Part shown: positions 23,645-33,545 of the stretch, piece after piece
How positions within the stretch are numbered: the stretch's first letter is position 1
Layout of the letters: each line of letters begins with the position of its first letter
Assembly: GCA_921293015.1 (NCBI GenBank)
Contig: OV121082.1
Coordinates: 25,743,497 to 25,807,496, forward strand
From: Phorcus lineatus
Lineage: Eukaryota > Mollusca > Gastropoda > Trochida > Trochidae
Direction: 5' to 3'
DNA length: 64,000 bases
The notes under the pieces: model-generated
The model's input: only the letters and a program-made list of their open reading frames with translations
The model's database searches: none
Told to the model about the DNA's origin: nothing
Translations under genes and position numbers: made by a program

Positions 23645-24841
23645 ATGCCACCCAAGCGCAAAGCAGTATTGAATCATCGACTAGTACCGGGAGCAGGCAA
23701 ACAACCTAGATCGGGGACTAACAACACTCAGAAAACCGGTAAGACAAAAAGTAAATCTAAATCTCGAACCCCATCGGCACAGGTACACATTAATTGCAAT
23801 TCTTTGATTGATGGTACGTTGAGTTCGGAAATAGCTACAGGTGGATCCATGAGAGCGAATGAGAGTGCGACCGATGCAGGGCCGAGCGAAAGCAGCATGG
23901 ACGGCATTTCTCAACAGTTGGGGTGTATACTCGCTATCCTCAACAAGTCCATTTCCCAGGATCAGGTGGAAGGACCACCCACGCTATCAACAGGCGAGGT
24001 GAGGAGTAATCCAATTTGTAATAATGATCCATGCAATTCTTTTAGTATGCCTTTTGACAGTGTCCCCGGCGAGGTATTCCCCCATAGTGACGTCACAGCC
24101 GGCGCGACCAATCACAGCGGCGGGGATTCCCTCAGTTTCGATGCGGAGGCCATCAACGCTCACATCAAGCAATCGGTACGTGATAAGATCTGGAAAGGTG
24201 AGTTTGTCGAATTGTCAACTTTGTTGCCTCACGTCCATTCAAATAATGACTCCCAATTCTCAATGGAAATGGATGCTTCCGGTCACGTGAAGTTTACTCC
24301 GTCAACAAAAGTAAGTAAGCACTTGGGCATTGGGGCTTGGACGTCTGCGTTCCGTATCTACATGAGTAGATATGTTATAAAACATGGCTCTCAGTCTACA
24401 ATTCAGGGTATGCTGGCCTACGTGGAATCAATTAGAAACGCGGCGGCGAGGTTTGGGGGAGATGGCTGGGCACTCTACGATGAGCAGTTCCGTCATCGCA
24501 TGGCGAGAGATCCTTCAAGATCGTGGTCGAAGATCGACGGCGAATTGTGGCTGAAGTTCATGACCCCGCAGCCGTTGCGGTATCACCAGGCGGAGAGGAA
24601 CGGACGAGGGATATCTCAGTACTCGGGAGGCACCCGGGAAAACGCATGCTGGGATTTCAACAGGTCACGGTGTACAAGAACTGAATGTAAGTTCCAGCAT
24701 AAGTGCTCTAAATGTGCTCAGCCCCACCCTGCCCATTCATGCTTTCGATCAAAGGGGGGACAACGTCCCCCTAAGAATGCAACCCCAAACCAGCACCAAA
24801 CCCCTGTCCGCCAGGGCACCAACCCCAGTGGTGCTAGATAG
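23645..24841 (+). CDS. Ngaro gag-like protein with CCCH zinc finger
   Basis: This 398-residue first product starts at the ATG at 23645, which follows A1 directly. The N-terminus is basic (PPKRKAVLNHRLVPGAGKQP) and the middle is polar and low in complexity. A folded segment (around WTSAFRIYMSRYVIKHGSQS) resembles the capsid-like part of YR-element gags. Near the C-terminus a CX7CX4CX3H finger (C335, C343, C348, H352) is followed by a second cysteine/histidine cluster (C354, C357, H364, C366), fitting RNA binding. It overlaps the RT frame by about 128 bp in a different register, so RT could be made by frameshifting or internal initiation. The frame is open throughout. Confidence 0.88.
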   Translation: MPPKRKAVLNHRLVPGAGKQPRSGTNNTQKTGKTKSKSKSRTPSAQVHINCNSLIDGTLSSEIATGGSMRANESATDAGPSESSMDGISQQLGCILAILNKSISQDQVEGPPTLSTGEVRSNPICNNDPCNSFSMPFDSVPGEVFPHSDVTAGATNHSGGDSLSFDAEAINAHIKQSVRDKIWKGEFVELSTLLPHVHSNNDSQFSMEMDASGHVKFTPSTKVSKHLGIGAWTSAFRIYMSRYVIKHGSQSTIQGMLAYVESIRNAAARFGGDGWALYDEQFRHRMARDPSRSWSKIDGELWLKFMTPQPLRYHQAERNGRGISQYSGGTRENACWDFNRSRCTRTECKFQHKCSKCAQPHPAHSCFRSKGGQRPPKNATPNQHQTPVRQGTNPSGAR

Positions 24842-26447
24842 ACTAACCCCCTTACTCCATACCTACATGACTGTAAATATTACACATGCTATTTCGCTTC
24901 TGCATGGTTTTCAGTTTGGTTTTGACTTAGAATTTAGTGGGCAACGTTCACCAAGATGGTCCAGCAACCTTCACTCGGCAATGGATCCAAATATGCAAGG
25001 TATTGTACAAAGTAAGTTGCTCTCCGAATTGAAGCTTGGAAGAATGGCAGGCCCATTTCTGCATCCCCCGTTTCCCAACTTTCAAGTGTCTCCAATTGGT
25101 TTGGTCCCTAAGAACAGGAAAATTGAGGGTGCTCTGACAGGTAAGCACGCAGATAATTTTCGATTAATTCACCATCTTTCTTATCCACAAGGCAAGTCAA
25201 TTAATGACCATATTGATCAACAGGCCTGCTCAGTCACATATGCCAGCTTCGATGAAGCAGTACACATGATTCAACAACTTGGACCAAATGCTGAGCTTGC
25301 CAAGTTTGACATCAAGTCTGCTTTCAGGATCATGCCTGTAAACCCAGGAGATTTCGAATTGCTTGGTATTCACTTCCAGGGTGCGTATTACTTTGACAAA
25401 TGTTTGCCATTTGGCTGTTCCATATCTTGTTCTGTATTTGAGAAATTTAGTACCTTTTTGCAGTGGCACGTCCTGAGGCAGTTACCCAATAAACAGCTGA
25501 TGCACTACCTCGATGACTTCCTCACAGGAGGGCGACAGGGGTCAGGGGAATGCGAACACAATCTATCGACATGCTTGACTGCCTTTTCAGACCTCGGTGT
25601 TCCCATTGCGAACGAGAAAACAGTCGGCCCTGCAACATGCTTGACATTCCTTGGCTTGGAGATCGACACAGTGAACATGCAGGTCAGGATACCAGCAAGT
25701 AAGATTCAAGAGGTCACCCAGTGCATCAAATCACTGCTCGCATTAGATAAAGCAAAAGTGACTAAAAAGGTGCTACAATCACTGGTTGGTAAGCTTAACT
25801 TTATGTGCAGAGCCATTCCCATGGGCAGACCCTTTTGTCGGAGATTCATCGACGCATACAGCAAGGTAAGACATCAATCCCATCACATAAGACTCACACA
25901 GTCGCTCAGGGAAGATTTGTCAATATGGCTTACTTTCCTCGACAATTTCAATGGTGTATCTGTGTTCCAGGATAGACTATGGTTTGACAGCCCATACTTG
26001 CAGCTTTTTACAGACGCTGCCAGCACAGCAGGCTTTGGGGCATACTTCCAGGGACGATGGGTGAATGGGCTCTGGCCAGAAGCATGGGTTAAGAAAGGTT
26101 TGACTAAGGACATGACACTCTTGGAGCTTTTCCCAATAGTACTGGCAGTACGATTGTGGGGTAACTGCTTTGCCAACAAGAAAGTATTATTCTTTTGCGA
26201 CAACCAAGCAGTGGTTGCTATCATCAACAAACAGACATGTAAGGTACCCCGTATCATGTCCCTAGTGAGACAGTTAGTCCTCCTCTGTCTAGCTCATAAC
26301 ATATGGTTTAAAGCAAAATACATAGGTACCACAAACAATGTAATCGCAGATGCTTTGTCGAGATTTCAGTGGCAGCGGTTCCGGGCAGCAGCACCAGCAG
26401 CAGAGAAGCAACCATGCCCACTTCCAGTCAATCTTTGGACCATCTGA
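24714..26447 (+). CDS. Ngaro reverse transcriptase/RNase H
   Basis: This polymerase copies the element RNA and degrades it from the hybrid. The 577-codon frame opens with GTG inside the end of gag and has no early ATG, so it is probably expressed by a shift from gag. RT motifs run in order: GLVPKNRKIEGA, FRLIHHLSYP, AKFDIKSAFR, LPFGCSISCS and the catalytic YLDD (codons 265-268), then FLGLEIDT. RNase H follows with D434 (FTDAAS), E471 (LLELF), D496 (FCDNQA) and D546 (IADALSR). All acidic residues are present. The DIRS-type methyltransferase-like extension seen in the element at 14-20 kb is absent. The end overlaps the recombinase start. Confidence 0.94.
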   Translation: MLSPTLPIHAFDQRGDNVPLRMQPQTSTKPLSARAPTPVVLDRLTPLLHTYMTVNITHAISLLHGFQFGFDLEFSGQRSPRWSSNLHSAMDPNMQGIVQSKLLSELKLGRMAGPFLHPPFPNFQVSPIGLVPKNRKIEGALTGKHADNFRLIHHLSYPQGKSINDHIDQQACSVTYASFDEAVHMIQQLGPNAELAKFDIKSAFRIMPVNPGDFELLGIHFQGAYYFDKCLPFGCSISCSVFEKFSTFLQWHVLRQLPNKQLMHYLDDFLTGGRQGSGECEHNLSTCLTAFSDLGVPIANEKTVGPATCLTFLGLEIDTVNMQVRIPASKIQEVTQCIKSLLALDKAKVTKKVLQSLVGKLNFMCRAIPMGRPFCRRFIDAYSKVRHQSHHIRLTQSLREDLSIWLTFLDNFNGVSVFQDRLWFDSPYLQLFTDAASTAGFGAYFQGRWVNGLWPEAWVKKGLTKDMTLLELFPIVLAVRLWGNCFANKKVLFFCDNQAVVAIINKQTCKVPRIMSLVRQLVLLCLAHNIWFKAKYIGTTNNVIADALSRFQWQRFRAAAPAAEKQPCPLPVNLWTI

Positions 26448-27343
26448 CAAGGGAGGCCGGCCGATTGCTACATCTGTCCTTAGCAAACAACACATGGTCA
26501 ACTTACCAAGCAGGGGTCGAGGCTCTGAGGGTATTCAGGACAGCACATGGGATTCCAGAATCATGGCCAGTACCATTAGATCATCTAGTTAACTTCATTG
26601 CTAGTTTATCTGTAAGAGGGTTTTCCCCCAATACAGTAAGGACCCACATTACGGGTATTGCCACATGGCACAAACTTCATAATATGACAGATAACACAGG
26701 ACATTTTGTCATTTCCAAAATGCTGCAAGGTATGTATAAAAGTAGCGAAAGGAGAGACCCGCGCAAACCAATCACACTGGAACTGCTACAGGTAATCATC
26801 ACCAATCTAAGGTCAGTATGCTCTTCATCATATGAAGTTTATCTGTTCAAAGCTGTATACTGTCTAGCCTTTTTCGGATTTTTCCGGGTAAGTGAATTGG
26901 TTAAAACTGGTGGGCAGCACGCAGGCTGTCAAGCTGAAGATATCACCATAGAAGATGGGAAGCTGTTAATTACTCTCCGTCATTCCAAGTCAGATCGAAT
27001 GGCAAGAGGTACAACAATAAGCATCTCGAGCTCCCCTACCAACAGTCTGTGCCCGGTAGCAGCATATAGAGCATACATGCACAAGCGCACAAGAGGATCA
27101 TCGGACGCCTTCATTCACTTTGACCAATCTCCACTAACAAGGTATCAGTTTCAAGCAGTCTTAAAGAAATCCCTGGCATTCAGTGGGATTGACACTTCAG
27201 CCTACACTTCCCATTCTTTCCGGTTTGGAGCAGCCACTACAGCAGCATGTAAGGGTGTAAGTTCGGATCTAATTCAACACTTTGGTCGGTGGGGATCTGA
27301 GTGTTACAAATCCTACATACGCATCCCAACTTTCATTCGCTAA
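26414..27343 (+). CDS. Ngaro tyrosine recombinase
   Basis: This integrase inserts a circular cDNA by tyrosine recombination. I chose the ATG at 26414, which lies inside the last 34 bp of the RT/RNase H frame. An upstream GTG at 26369 is the alternative. The N-terminal core-binding domain (NTWSTYQAGVEALRVF to HITGIATWHKL) is followed by a catalytic domain with the full set: R158 (FFRVSEL), K192 (RHSKSD), H267 and R270 (HSFR), H289 and W293 (HFGRW), and Y301 in YKSYIR (Y298 is the less likely nucleophile). About 309 residues, a normal size. No lesion was seen. Confidence 0.95.
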   Translation: MPTSSQSLDHLTREAGRLLHLSLANNTWSTYQAGVEALRVFRTAHGIPESWPVPLDHLVNFIASLSVRGFSPNTVRTHITGIATWHKLHNMTDNTGHFVISKMLQGMYKSSERRDPRKPITLELLQVIITNLRSVCSSSYEVYLFKAVYCLAFFGFFRVSELVKTGGQHAGCQAEDITIEDGKLLITLRHSKSDRMARGTTISISSSPTNSLCPVAAYRAYMHKRTRGSSDAFIHFDQSPLTRYQFQAVLKKSLAFSGIDTSAYTSHSFRFGAATTAACKGVSSDLIQHFGRWGSECYKSYIRIPTFIR

Positions 27344-27461
27344 TTTCTTTGGCATTGTCATGTACTTTATGGTACTATCATGTATAGTTTCATCACATTA
27401 TCATGTATTGTACTTATAGTCGTCCTCACCTGCAAAATCCATTCTCTCCTGTGAGTGCTTG

Positions 27462-27471
27462 TGTTTTTCAG
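27462..27471 (+). other. Candidate 3' splice site before SGNH frame
   Basis: A pyrimidine-rich run ending in TTTTTCAG directly precedes the SGNH coding sequence. The frame has no ATG before its first catalytic block, and the only nearby ATG (27474) is out of frame. Splicing from an upstream exon would solve this. Candidate donors upstream include CAAGGTATGT (near 26730) and CGGGTAAGT (26885-26893), both inside the recombinase gene. This is inference from sequence only. Confidence 0.35.
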
Positions 27472-28007
27472 TATGGCTGATCGGGTCCAGCTATTTTGCG
27501 AGGGCAAGCCGGGAGCGGGGTCACGCCCTGGACACACACAACATCCTCTGGCTGGCGAGAGGAGGAATGAGGTGGAAAGAGCTGCGTCAGGTGGTAGACA
27601 ACCAAGTAGCCAGGATGACTGAGGAGCCGAAAGCCATAGTCATCCATCTCGGCTCCAACGACCTCGGTCAAGTCACCGCCTGTGAGCTTGTCCACGAGAT
27701 TGAGATCTCCCTACTGCGAATCAGGCTCCTTCTCCCAAAGACCATCATCGTCTGGTCGGACATCCTCCCCCGCCTGTACTGGCATGTGGCCAGATGTCCC
27801 ATGAAGATAGAGAGGGCCCGAGCAAAGCTGAATAGGAGGGTTGGTAATCTAGTCAGAAGCGTTGGAGGCGTACAGGTCCGTCATCCCCATTTTGGGTCAA
27901 GAGAAAAGGACCTCTTTGCCTTTGATGGCGTGCACCTATCCAGAAGGGGTTTGATCATCTTTGCAAATAACATCAGGAAAATCGTGGACCCCCTCTCAGG
28001 ACAGTAA
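27472..28007 (+). CDS. SGNH-hydrolase domain protein of Ngaro element
   Basis: The frame carries the SGNH (GDSL-like) esterase blocks: block I as WLIGSSYFARA with the serine after GS, block III as HLGSNDLG, and the last block as FDGVHLSRRG holding the Asp and His of the triad. About 178 residues follow the putative splice site. SGNH hydrolases are known accessory genes of some Ngaro elements, where a lipase or esterase activity has been proposed but its role is unclear. The frame is open back to a TTG at 27459 but has no in-frame ATG ahead of block I, so expression probably needs splicing or non-AUG initiation. It lies 116 bp after the recombinase stop. Confidence 0.9.
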
Positions 28008-28109
28008 CTACCCCCATTTTATTTGCTTTATGATTAAATACTGGAAGTGAAGCTGGTGAGAATTTGCTTATGGCCTGGGTGTGGGGTAGCACTTAAGTGC
28101 TTATGGCGG

Positions 28110-28528
28110 GGTGCTCGTGGGCTGCTGTTATATTTGGCTGCACGTCTAAATTTTCACTGTTAGGGTCTTGTGCTTTACAGCAAAGATCAGGTATATCCAC
28201 TCTGCTTTACAGCAGGTGACTAGGGTTTGCTTTACAGCATACAGTTGGCTTGGCAACGGTAGTTGCCCTGGCTCAATATTATCCTTTACTTTCAGTGCCT
28301 GGCAGCGGTAGCGCCATGGCAAGTGTTTCCTAGCAACGGTAGTTACTAGGGCAGCGGTAGCGCCATGGCAATGGTTTCCTAGCAACGGTAGTTACTAGGG
28401 CAGCGGTAGCTGCAAGTGCATATTTATTACTAATTCAGCAGCCTGTGAGCACCCCCACACTCTAGGCCATTAAACCCACATCTCTCCTAGTTTTTATTTT
28501 CTCCCAGTAAGGTACCTCCTGTTATAAT
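28110..28528 (+). repeat. Ngaro split repeat B1
   Basis: 419 bp, repeated at 28871-29289 with two substitutions. It contains its own short repeats: GCTTTACAGCA three times, and alternating GGCAGCGGTAGCGCCATGGC and TAGCAACGGTAGTTACTAGG blocks that pair or repeat locally. The 79-codon frames on the minus strand of both B copies have no recognisable features and are not called. Confidence 0.95.
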
Positions 28529-28730
28529 AGCATTTAGTTCTAAAAGCTAAATGCCTTTATGACAGGGATACCAACTCCTTGTGTATATTATTTTACTTCC
28601 GCTTCCATCTCCGCATACGCAACAAAGCTAAAGCCCCCGTTATAAAATTACGTCATAACGTGACGTCATCATTACTTCACCTCTTCCCGCCGCCATTCTA
28701 GCAGTAAATACTTTCCTTCATCTCTTTTCA
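28528..28730 (+). repeat. Ngaro split repeat A2
   Basis: Abuts B1 directly (sharing one T at the junction) and is identical to A1. B1-A2 together recreate the junction expected between the 3' and 5' ends of a circular form. Confidence 0.96.
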
Positions 28731-28870
28731 CCCACCCTCCCACCCGCTTCTCTTCCAGATATATATATTTTGTTTCAGTTCTTCTCTCTTAAGCTGTCCA
28801 TTTCACTGCCGCCAATCCTGGTAAGTCTGTATTCGTTTTCACATTGGAATAAAACCGTCTAGGGTAACAT
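28731..28870 (+). other. Spacer between A2 and B2
   Basis: 140 bp with a pyrimidine-rich start (CCCACCCTCCCACCCGCTTC) and no counterpart elsewhere in the element. It contains CTGGTAAGTCTG near 28820, a good match to a 5' splice site, and a TTTTCACATTGGAATAAA stretch. Confidence 0.6.
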
Positions 28871-29289
28871 GGTGCTCGTGGGCTGCTGTTATATTTGGCT
28901 GCACGTCTAAATTTTCACTGTTAGGGTCTTGTGCTTTACAGCAAAGATCAGGTATATCCACTCTGCTTTACAGCAGGTGACTAGGGTTTGCTTTACAGCA
29001 TACAGTTGGCTTGGCAACGGTAGTTGCCCTGGCTCAATATTATCCTTTACTTTCAGTGCCTGGCAGCGGTAGCGCCATGGCAAGTGTTTCCTAGCAACGG
29101 TAGTTACTAGGGCAGCGGTAGCGCCATGGCCATGGTTTCCTAGCAACGGTAGTTACTAGGGCAGCGGTAGCTGCAAGTGCATATTTATTACTAATTCAGC
29201 AGCCTGTGAGCACCCCCACACCCTAGGCCATTAAACCCACATCTCTCCTAGTTTTTATTTTCTCCCAGTAAGGTACCTCCTGTTATAAT
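28871..29289 (+). repeat. Ngaro split repeat B2
   Basis: The 3' end of the element. It matches B1 except near 29130 (A to C) and near 29221 (T to C). Confidence 0.95.
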
Positions 29290-29290
29290 C

Positions 29291-29367
29291 AGCGATACGA
29301 GCGTTTTAGGCCGAAGGATATCACGGTAAATGATGAGCTGGGCGGAGACAAATGATGTAGCAGGATG
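29291..29367 (-). mobile_element. Right arm of inverted-repeat element split by Ngaro insertion
   Basis: Inverted partner of 23226-23308, starting just two bases after B2. See the left arm for the reconstruction of the target. Confidence 0.82.
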
Positions 29368-30764
29368 TCATCACACATACTGCTATATAAATATTTTTGC
29401 ATCAAATAACGACAAAAGAATGTTTCGAAATATCAAAGGGTTAACCTATCTGTCTGCTTACAAAGACACTTGAATCCAAGGGAGATACAAATCCAATATG
29501 TTTGTCGGGGGATCAGTTCTGAGGTTGCCTGCGGCACACAGATTGTCTTCTAATTAGTCTGGACTTGTCTTATCTCAGTTGAGCTGGAATCAATCAGTGG
29601 ACATTAGTCAATACCACAAATATTCCGATGGCCGATTTGATTTAATCAGCTGTTAAAGTTAATTAACATCAACGCATATATGTGGTATGTATTTGTAAAA
29701 CACAAAAAAACATAGGGATATACATTGTTACATGAAACTGAATAAACATCGTAAGTCAACACAAATATCCATGTAAAATTATCACACACAGGCTCTAATG
29801 AGCTGAGCAAGCTACTAGACCTTTTAACAACAGCTCTGGACGTCCTCCCTGATTAATATATAACACAGTTTAAAACTATAGTAAGGCATTCAAAATAATA
29901 ACAAAATGGTCTCGTGCAGTAGATTGTTTTTCTGATGTTAATATCATATTGAAACATAGATGCTATAATTAAACAGCTCATTTTGAACCAGTACAATTTT
30001 CTATAATTAAGTTATTTGAAGTCGTTTTAGCGTTCTTCAAACAGTCATCTTTTGCGATAAAACAGAACTTCATGAAAACATCATGCTCATTCTCAGTCTT
30101 TTAGTCTAAACATATTGAGTGGTGGATTCTGAACGTTTACAGTTCCTCCTGCTTCTACAGTCATAGGGCAATACCAATGTCCCCTTACAAAAATCCTCCA
30201 GCGCGTTATGATTCCAGTAAATACCCTTTACACATCAACATTTATATGTTTGCTATTGATTGATGACATATACAATATAATACCTTGCTTACAATCACTT
30301 CTTATGGTTCACGTCATGAAGACAAGGTGAGAAATTAAACGCAATATTGAACTTGAGCATTGCTGTTCCTCTAAATTGAAATAATTCAGTATTGTTTAAT
30401 CATAGCAATGTCATTGATAAAATGACGTTGATGAGCATCATGATTTGATACGTGCTCACAATATTTCCTTAGGGTTTTATGAATTTTTGAAACCTTTCAA
30501 AACAGTCTATTGTGGGTTGCATAGGCAGGCACATCGGCTTCAATTTGATCTACAGTCGATTTCAAAATGATTGGTAAATCAGGACATAAGCACTCACTTT
30601 TATTATTCATTTTAATCCTGGACATTTCATTTATCAACTGATTGCAGTTTTGTAAATTTAAAACACTTGTAACTTTGTATCATAAATTGTCTATACATGT
30701 GCCTGATAATCAATATTTGCAAAGTTAAGAGGAAATAATAGGTATTCAGATTTGAAATAGAATT
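29368..30764. other. Non-coding, nothing recognised
   Basis: AT-rich sequence. A block near 29566-29605 (TTATCTCAGTTGAGCTGGAA) matches the inverted sequence near 57-91, so a dispersed repeat is probably present. Confidence 0.45.
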
Positions 30765-32620
30765 TTATGGTATAAAGAAGGTGAAACGCCTACAAAGTAC
30801 TTCTGTAATCTAGAAATAAAAAACCTTTGTCAACAAATCAATAAACAAAATTGTTAAGGAAAACAATGAGGAGATTACAGATCCAACTTCTAATTTAAGA
30901 CAACTTAAAAGCTTTTATGAGAAACATAATTCATCAAATGAGGATGTGGAAGATGTTATGAATTTGGAAAATGTGAAGACTCCAACATTAGATGACAAAT
31001 TAAAGAAGGAACTTGAGTAAGATATCAATATGGAAAAAATCACCTTTGCAGTGAAAAACATGAAAAATAACAAAAGTCCAGGAATAGATGGATTCCCTAT
31101 TGATTTTTTTCATATTTTTCTGGAAAGACCTTGAAGGATGGAATTTCCACTTTGTAATGAAGTTTCGGCTGAAAATGATTTATCTTTGACAAGAGGGGTT
31201 ATACCATGCATACCTAAAGCAAATAAAGACAGAACTCTGTTAAAAGACTGAAGACCAATCACTCTTCTGAATGCTTTGTATAAAATGATTAGCTCCTGCA
31301 TAACAAATCGCTTTAAGAATACTTTGGACTTACTAATACATGGAAATTAAACCGGTTTTATCCCAGGTAGAACTATTAGTGAAAATACAAGATTGTTATA
31401 TGAAATCATGTTCGAAGCTAAAGCTAGAGATTTTAAAGGTTTATCAGTTCTTATTGATTTTGAAAAGGCCTTCGACACAGTTTTTAAGGATTTTATCAAT
31501 TCTGTCCTCCATAAGTTTGGTTTTGGGCCACAAATGATACGCTGGGTCAATGTACTAACCTATCACACAACTTCTTGTGTGACACAAAATGGCCATTTAT
31601 CTAAGTTTTTTAAAAACAAAAGGGGTTGTAGACAGGGGGACCCACTTTCACCATATTTATTTCTCTTTGTTGCTGAAATCTTGGGATGTATGATTAGAAA
31701 TAATGATAAAATATGAGGCATTGTTATTGATGATATTGAATACAAGTTAGGCCAATATGCTGATGATACACAACTATTCCTTGATGGCACAACTGAGAGT
31801 CTATATGCAGCTATTGAAACAATAAACACATTTTATAAGATGACAGGTTTACAAATGAATATTGAAAAGACTAAAGCAATCTGGATTGGCTCAATGGCAG
31901 GGCGTAAGCAAACCTTATGTACAAATTTGAAAATTTAGTGGTTAAATGGGGAATTTGAAGTGCTAAAAATCAAATTCACACCAAATCGTGCTGATTTGTG
32001 GGTTATCAATACAAACAAAATATTGGAAGAAATACACAGATTGTTGGCAGTGTGGAGAAAGAGAAATTTAACATTGATCGGGAAAATAACGGTCATTAAA
32101 ACACTAGCCCTTTCTAATTTAGTACATATTTTCAGCTCATTACCCAATCCTCAAAATGACTTGAACACATATTCTTTACTTTTATCTGGAATGATAAAAG
32201 AGATAGAATAAAAAGGAGTACAATGAAAAGATTAAAGACTGAAGGAGGATTGGGTATGGTAGATATAAAAACATTTATTGAAGCTCTAAAATTATCAACT
32301 CTAAAACTTTATCATAAGAAAGCACCTAGTATTAATCAAAGATGGGGACAACATTGATTACTTGCTAGAAGAGCCATTATGGCTTAATCATAATTTCAAG
32401 GACCCTAACCATATTATCAGACACTGGGCTGATAAGGGCTTACTGACTATCAAAGACATTTGTGATGAACATGGATTTATATCTAATTCATAACTGATAT
32501 ATAAAACATTACTTGTTTTAAAAGGGCGTTTAGTTTCTAGGAAGAATATTTTGATTTCAATGGTCAGTTTAAGTAATAAAGATTTATTCTTGTCATTTTG
32601 AAAGATTTGATAAAATTATT
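30765..32620 (+). pseudogene. Degenerate L1/Tx1-like LINE ORF2
   Basis: Reading across several frames and stops, the order of blocks is that of a LINE polymerase: GETPTKYFCNLE (near 30780), a linker ending MKNNKSPGIDGFP (near 31065-31105), RPITLLNALYKM (near 31255), a region with FEKAFDTV (31460-31483), RGCRQGDPLSPYLF (near 31625-31665), YADDTQLFLDG (near 31755-31790), RNLTLIGKITVIKTL (near 32063-32105), and GGLGMVDIKTF (near 32250). The YADD box is intact. The last blocks are typical of the L1/Tx1 branch. Stops occur near 31018, 31249, 31348, 31714 and 31936, and a frameshift lies before 31140. The 5' endonuclease part is missing. Product inactive. Confidence 0.88.
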
Positions 32621-32814
32621 TTTGATAAAATTGACAGGTTTTCTCTGTCCGGTATAGTATATATGTTCACAAAAACTGTATAAATAAACCTTGTCAAACA
32701 AATATTATCATATCATGCTTATCATTAGTGATAATTTATTTCATCAGTGCAGTTGATTTTTCATTAACTTGAAAAACAAAAAATCTGCAATGTATAACAT
32801 GTCCGTAAATTTTG

Positions 32815-33545
32815 TGTCCTGACCGTTACAGCAACATAAACTTCCTACAATAATTCCCCTATTGAGCTTCACTGCATCTGTACATGCTGTTTCTGAATGA
32901 TCTAAATCCTGTGCTATGATAGGATATGAAATAAAGAGATTCAGCATATTTTTCAGACATAACACAGCTTCAGGTAGGTAGGAATTTAATTCGTCCAAAC
33001 CGTTACGACTGTTTTTTGTATAAAATTAATTTCCTTTTGTTTCACAGAACACAATAGTCTGTTGCCCAGAAATGGAAGAGATGGATGGTGTGTCACTTGA
33101 TATCTTTTAGGGATCATTCTTTATTTTATTTCAGATTATAAGAAAATTTTCCTAACCGTTACCAGTCCAAACCGTTACCATTATGTAAGTTATTTAAAAC
33201 AAATTAAGAAAAGTTTAAAATTATAATTTTTTCAAAAATGATAATTGTTTGAGTATATAAATATACTGTTCAAAATAGTTGAGATATAGTTGCTTTGATG
33301 ATGAATGATTTGGTGTAACGGTTTGGACAAAAAAGGTAACGGTTTTGACATTTTAGGATATATTTTTATTCAAAGAATATTTTGGTAGTTGAAATATTGC
33401 CTATTGCATTAAACTATCATTTCGATACTATTTTTCAAAAGACAAAACATATTTTCTTATATTAGTTCATATTTTCTATAAGATCAATGATAACAAAATG
33501 GCGTAACGGTTTGGACAAATTAATGTAACGGTTTTGAATTTTTTC
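32815..33545. repeat. Cluster of TAACGGTTT motifs in both orientations
   Basis: The word TAACGGTTT or its complement, often extended to GTAACGGTTTGGACA, occurs near 33000, 33153 (partial), 33170, 33316, 33336, 33504 and 33526. A shorter GACCGTTAC lies at 32820. The complement form is on the left and the direct form on the right, with two direct pairs each about 21-23 bp apart. This looks like a diverged inverted-repeat element or a site cluster. No gene is present. Confidence 0.6.

Larger units (their letters stand above)
23419..29289 (+). mobile_element. Ngaro-like YR retrotransposon, apparently intact
   Basis: This 5.87-kb element has split direct repeats in the order A1 (23419-23621), coding region, B1 (28110-28528), A2 (28528-28730), B2 (28871-29289). 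That arrangement, with a tyrosine recombinase instead of a DDE integrase, defines the Ngaro group of the DIRS order. A1 and A2 are identical over 203 bp. B1 and B2 differ at two of 419 positions. All four coding regions are open and keep their catalytic residues. It has no long target duplication, as expected for a YR element. The insertion must be recent, and the copy could be active. Confidence 0.95.

Noticed and set aside
28146-29146. Two 79-codon minus-strand frames, nearly identical, in 28146-28385 and 28907-29146.
   Set aside because: They lie inside the B1 and B2 repeats and are identical because the repeats are. No motifs and no ATG context worth noting.
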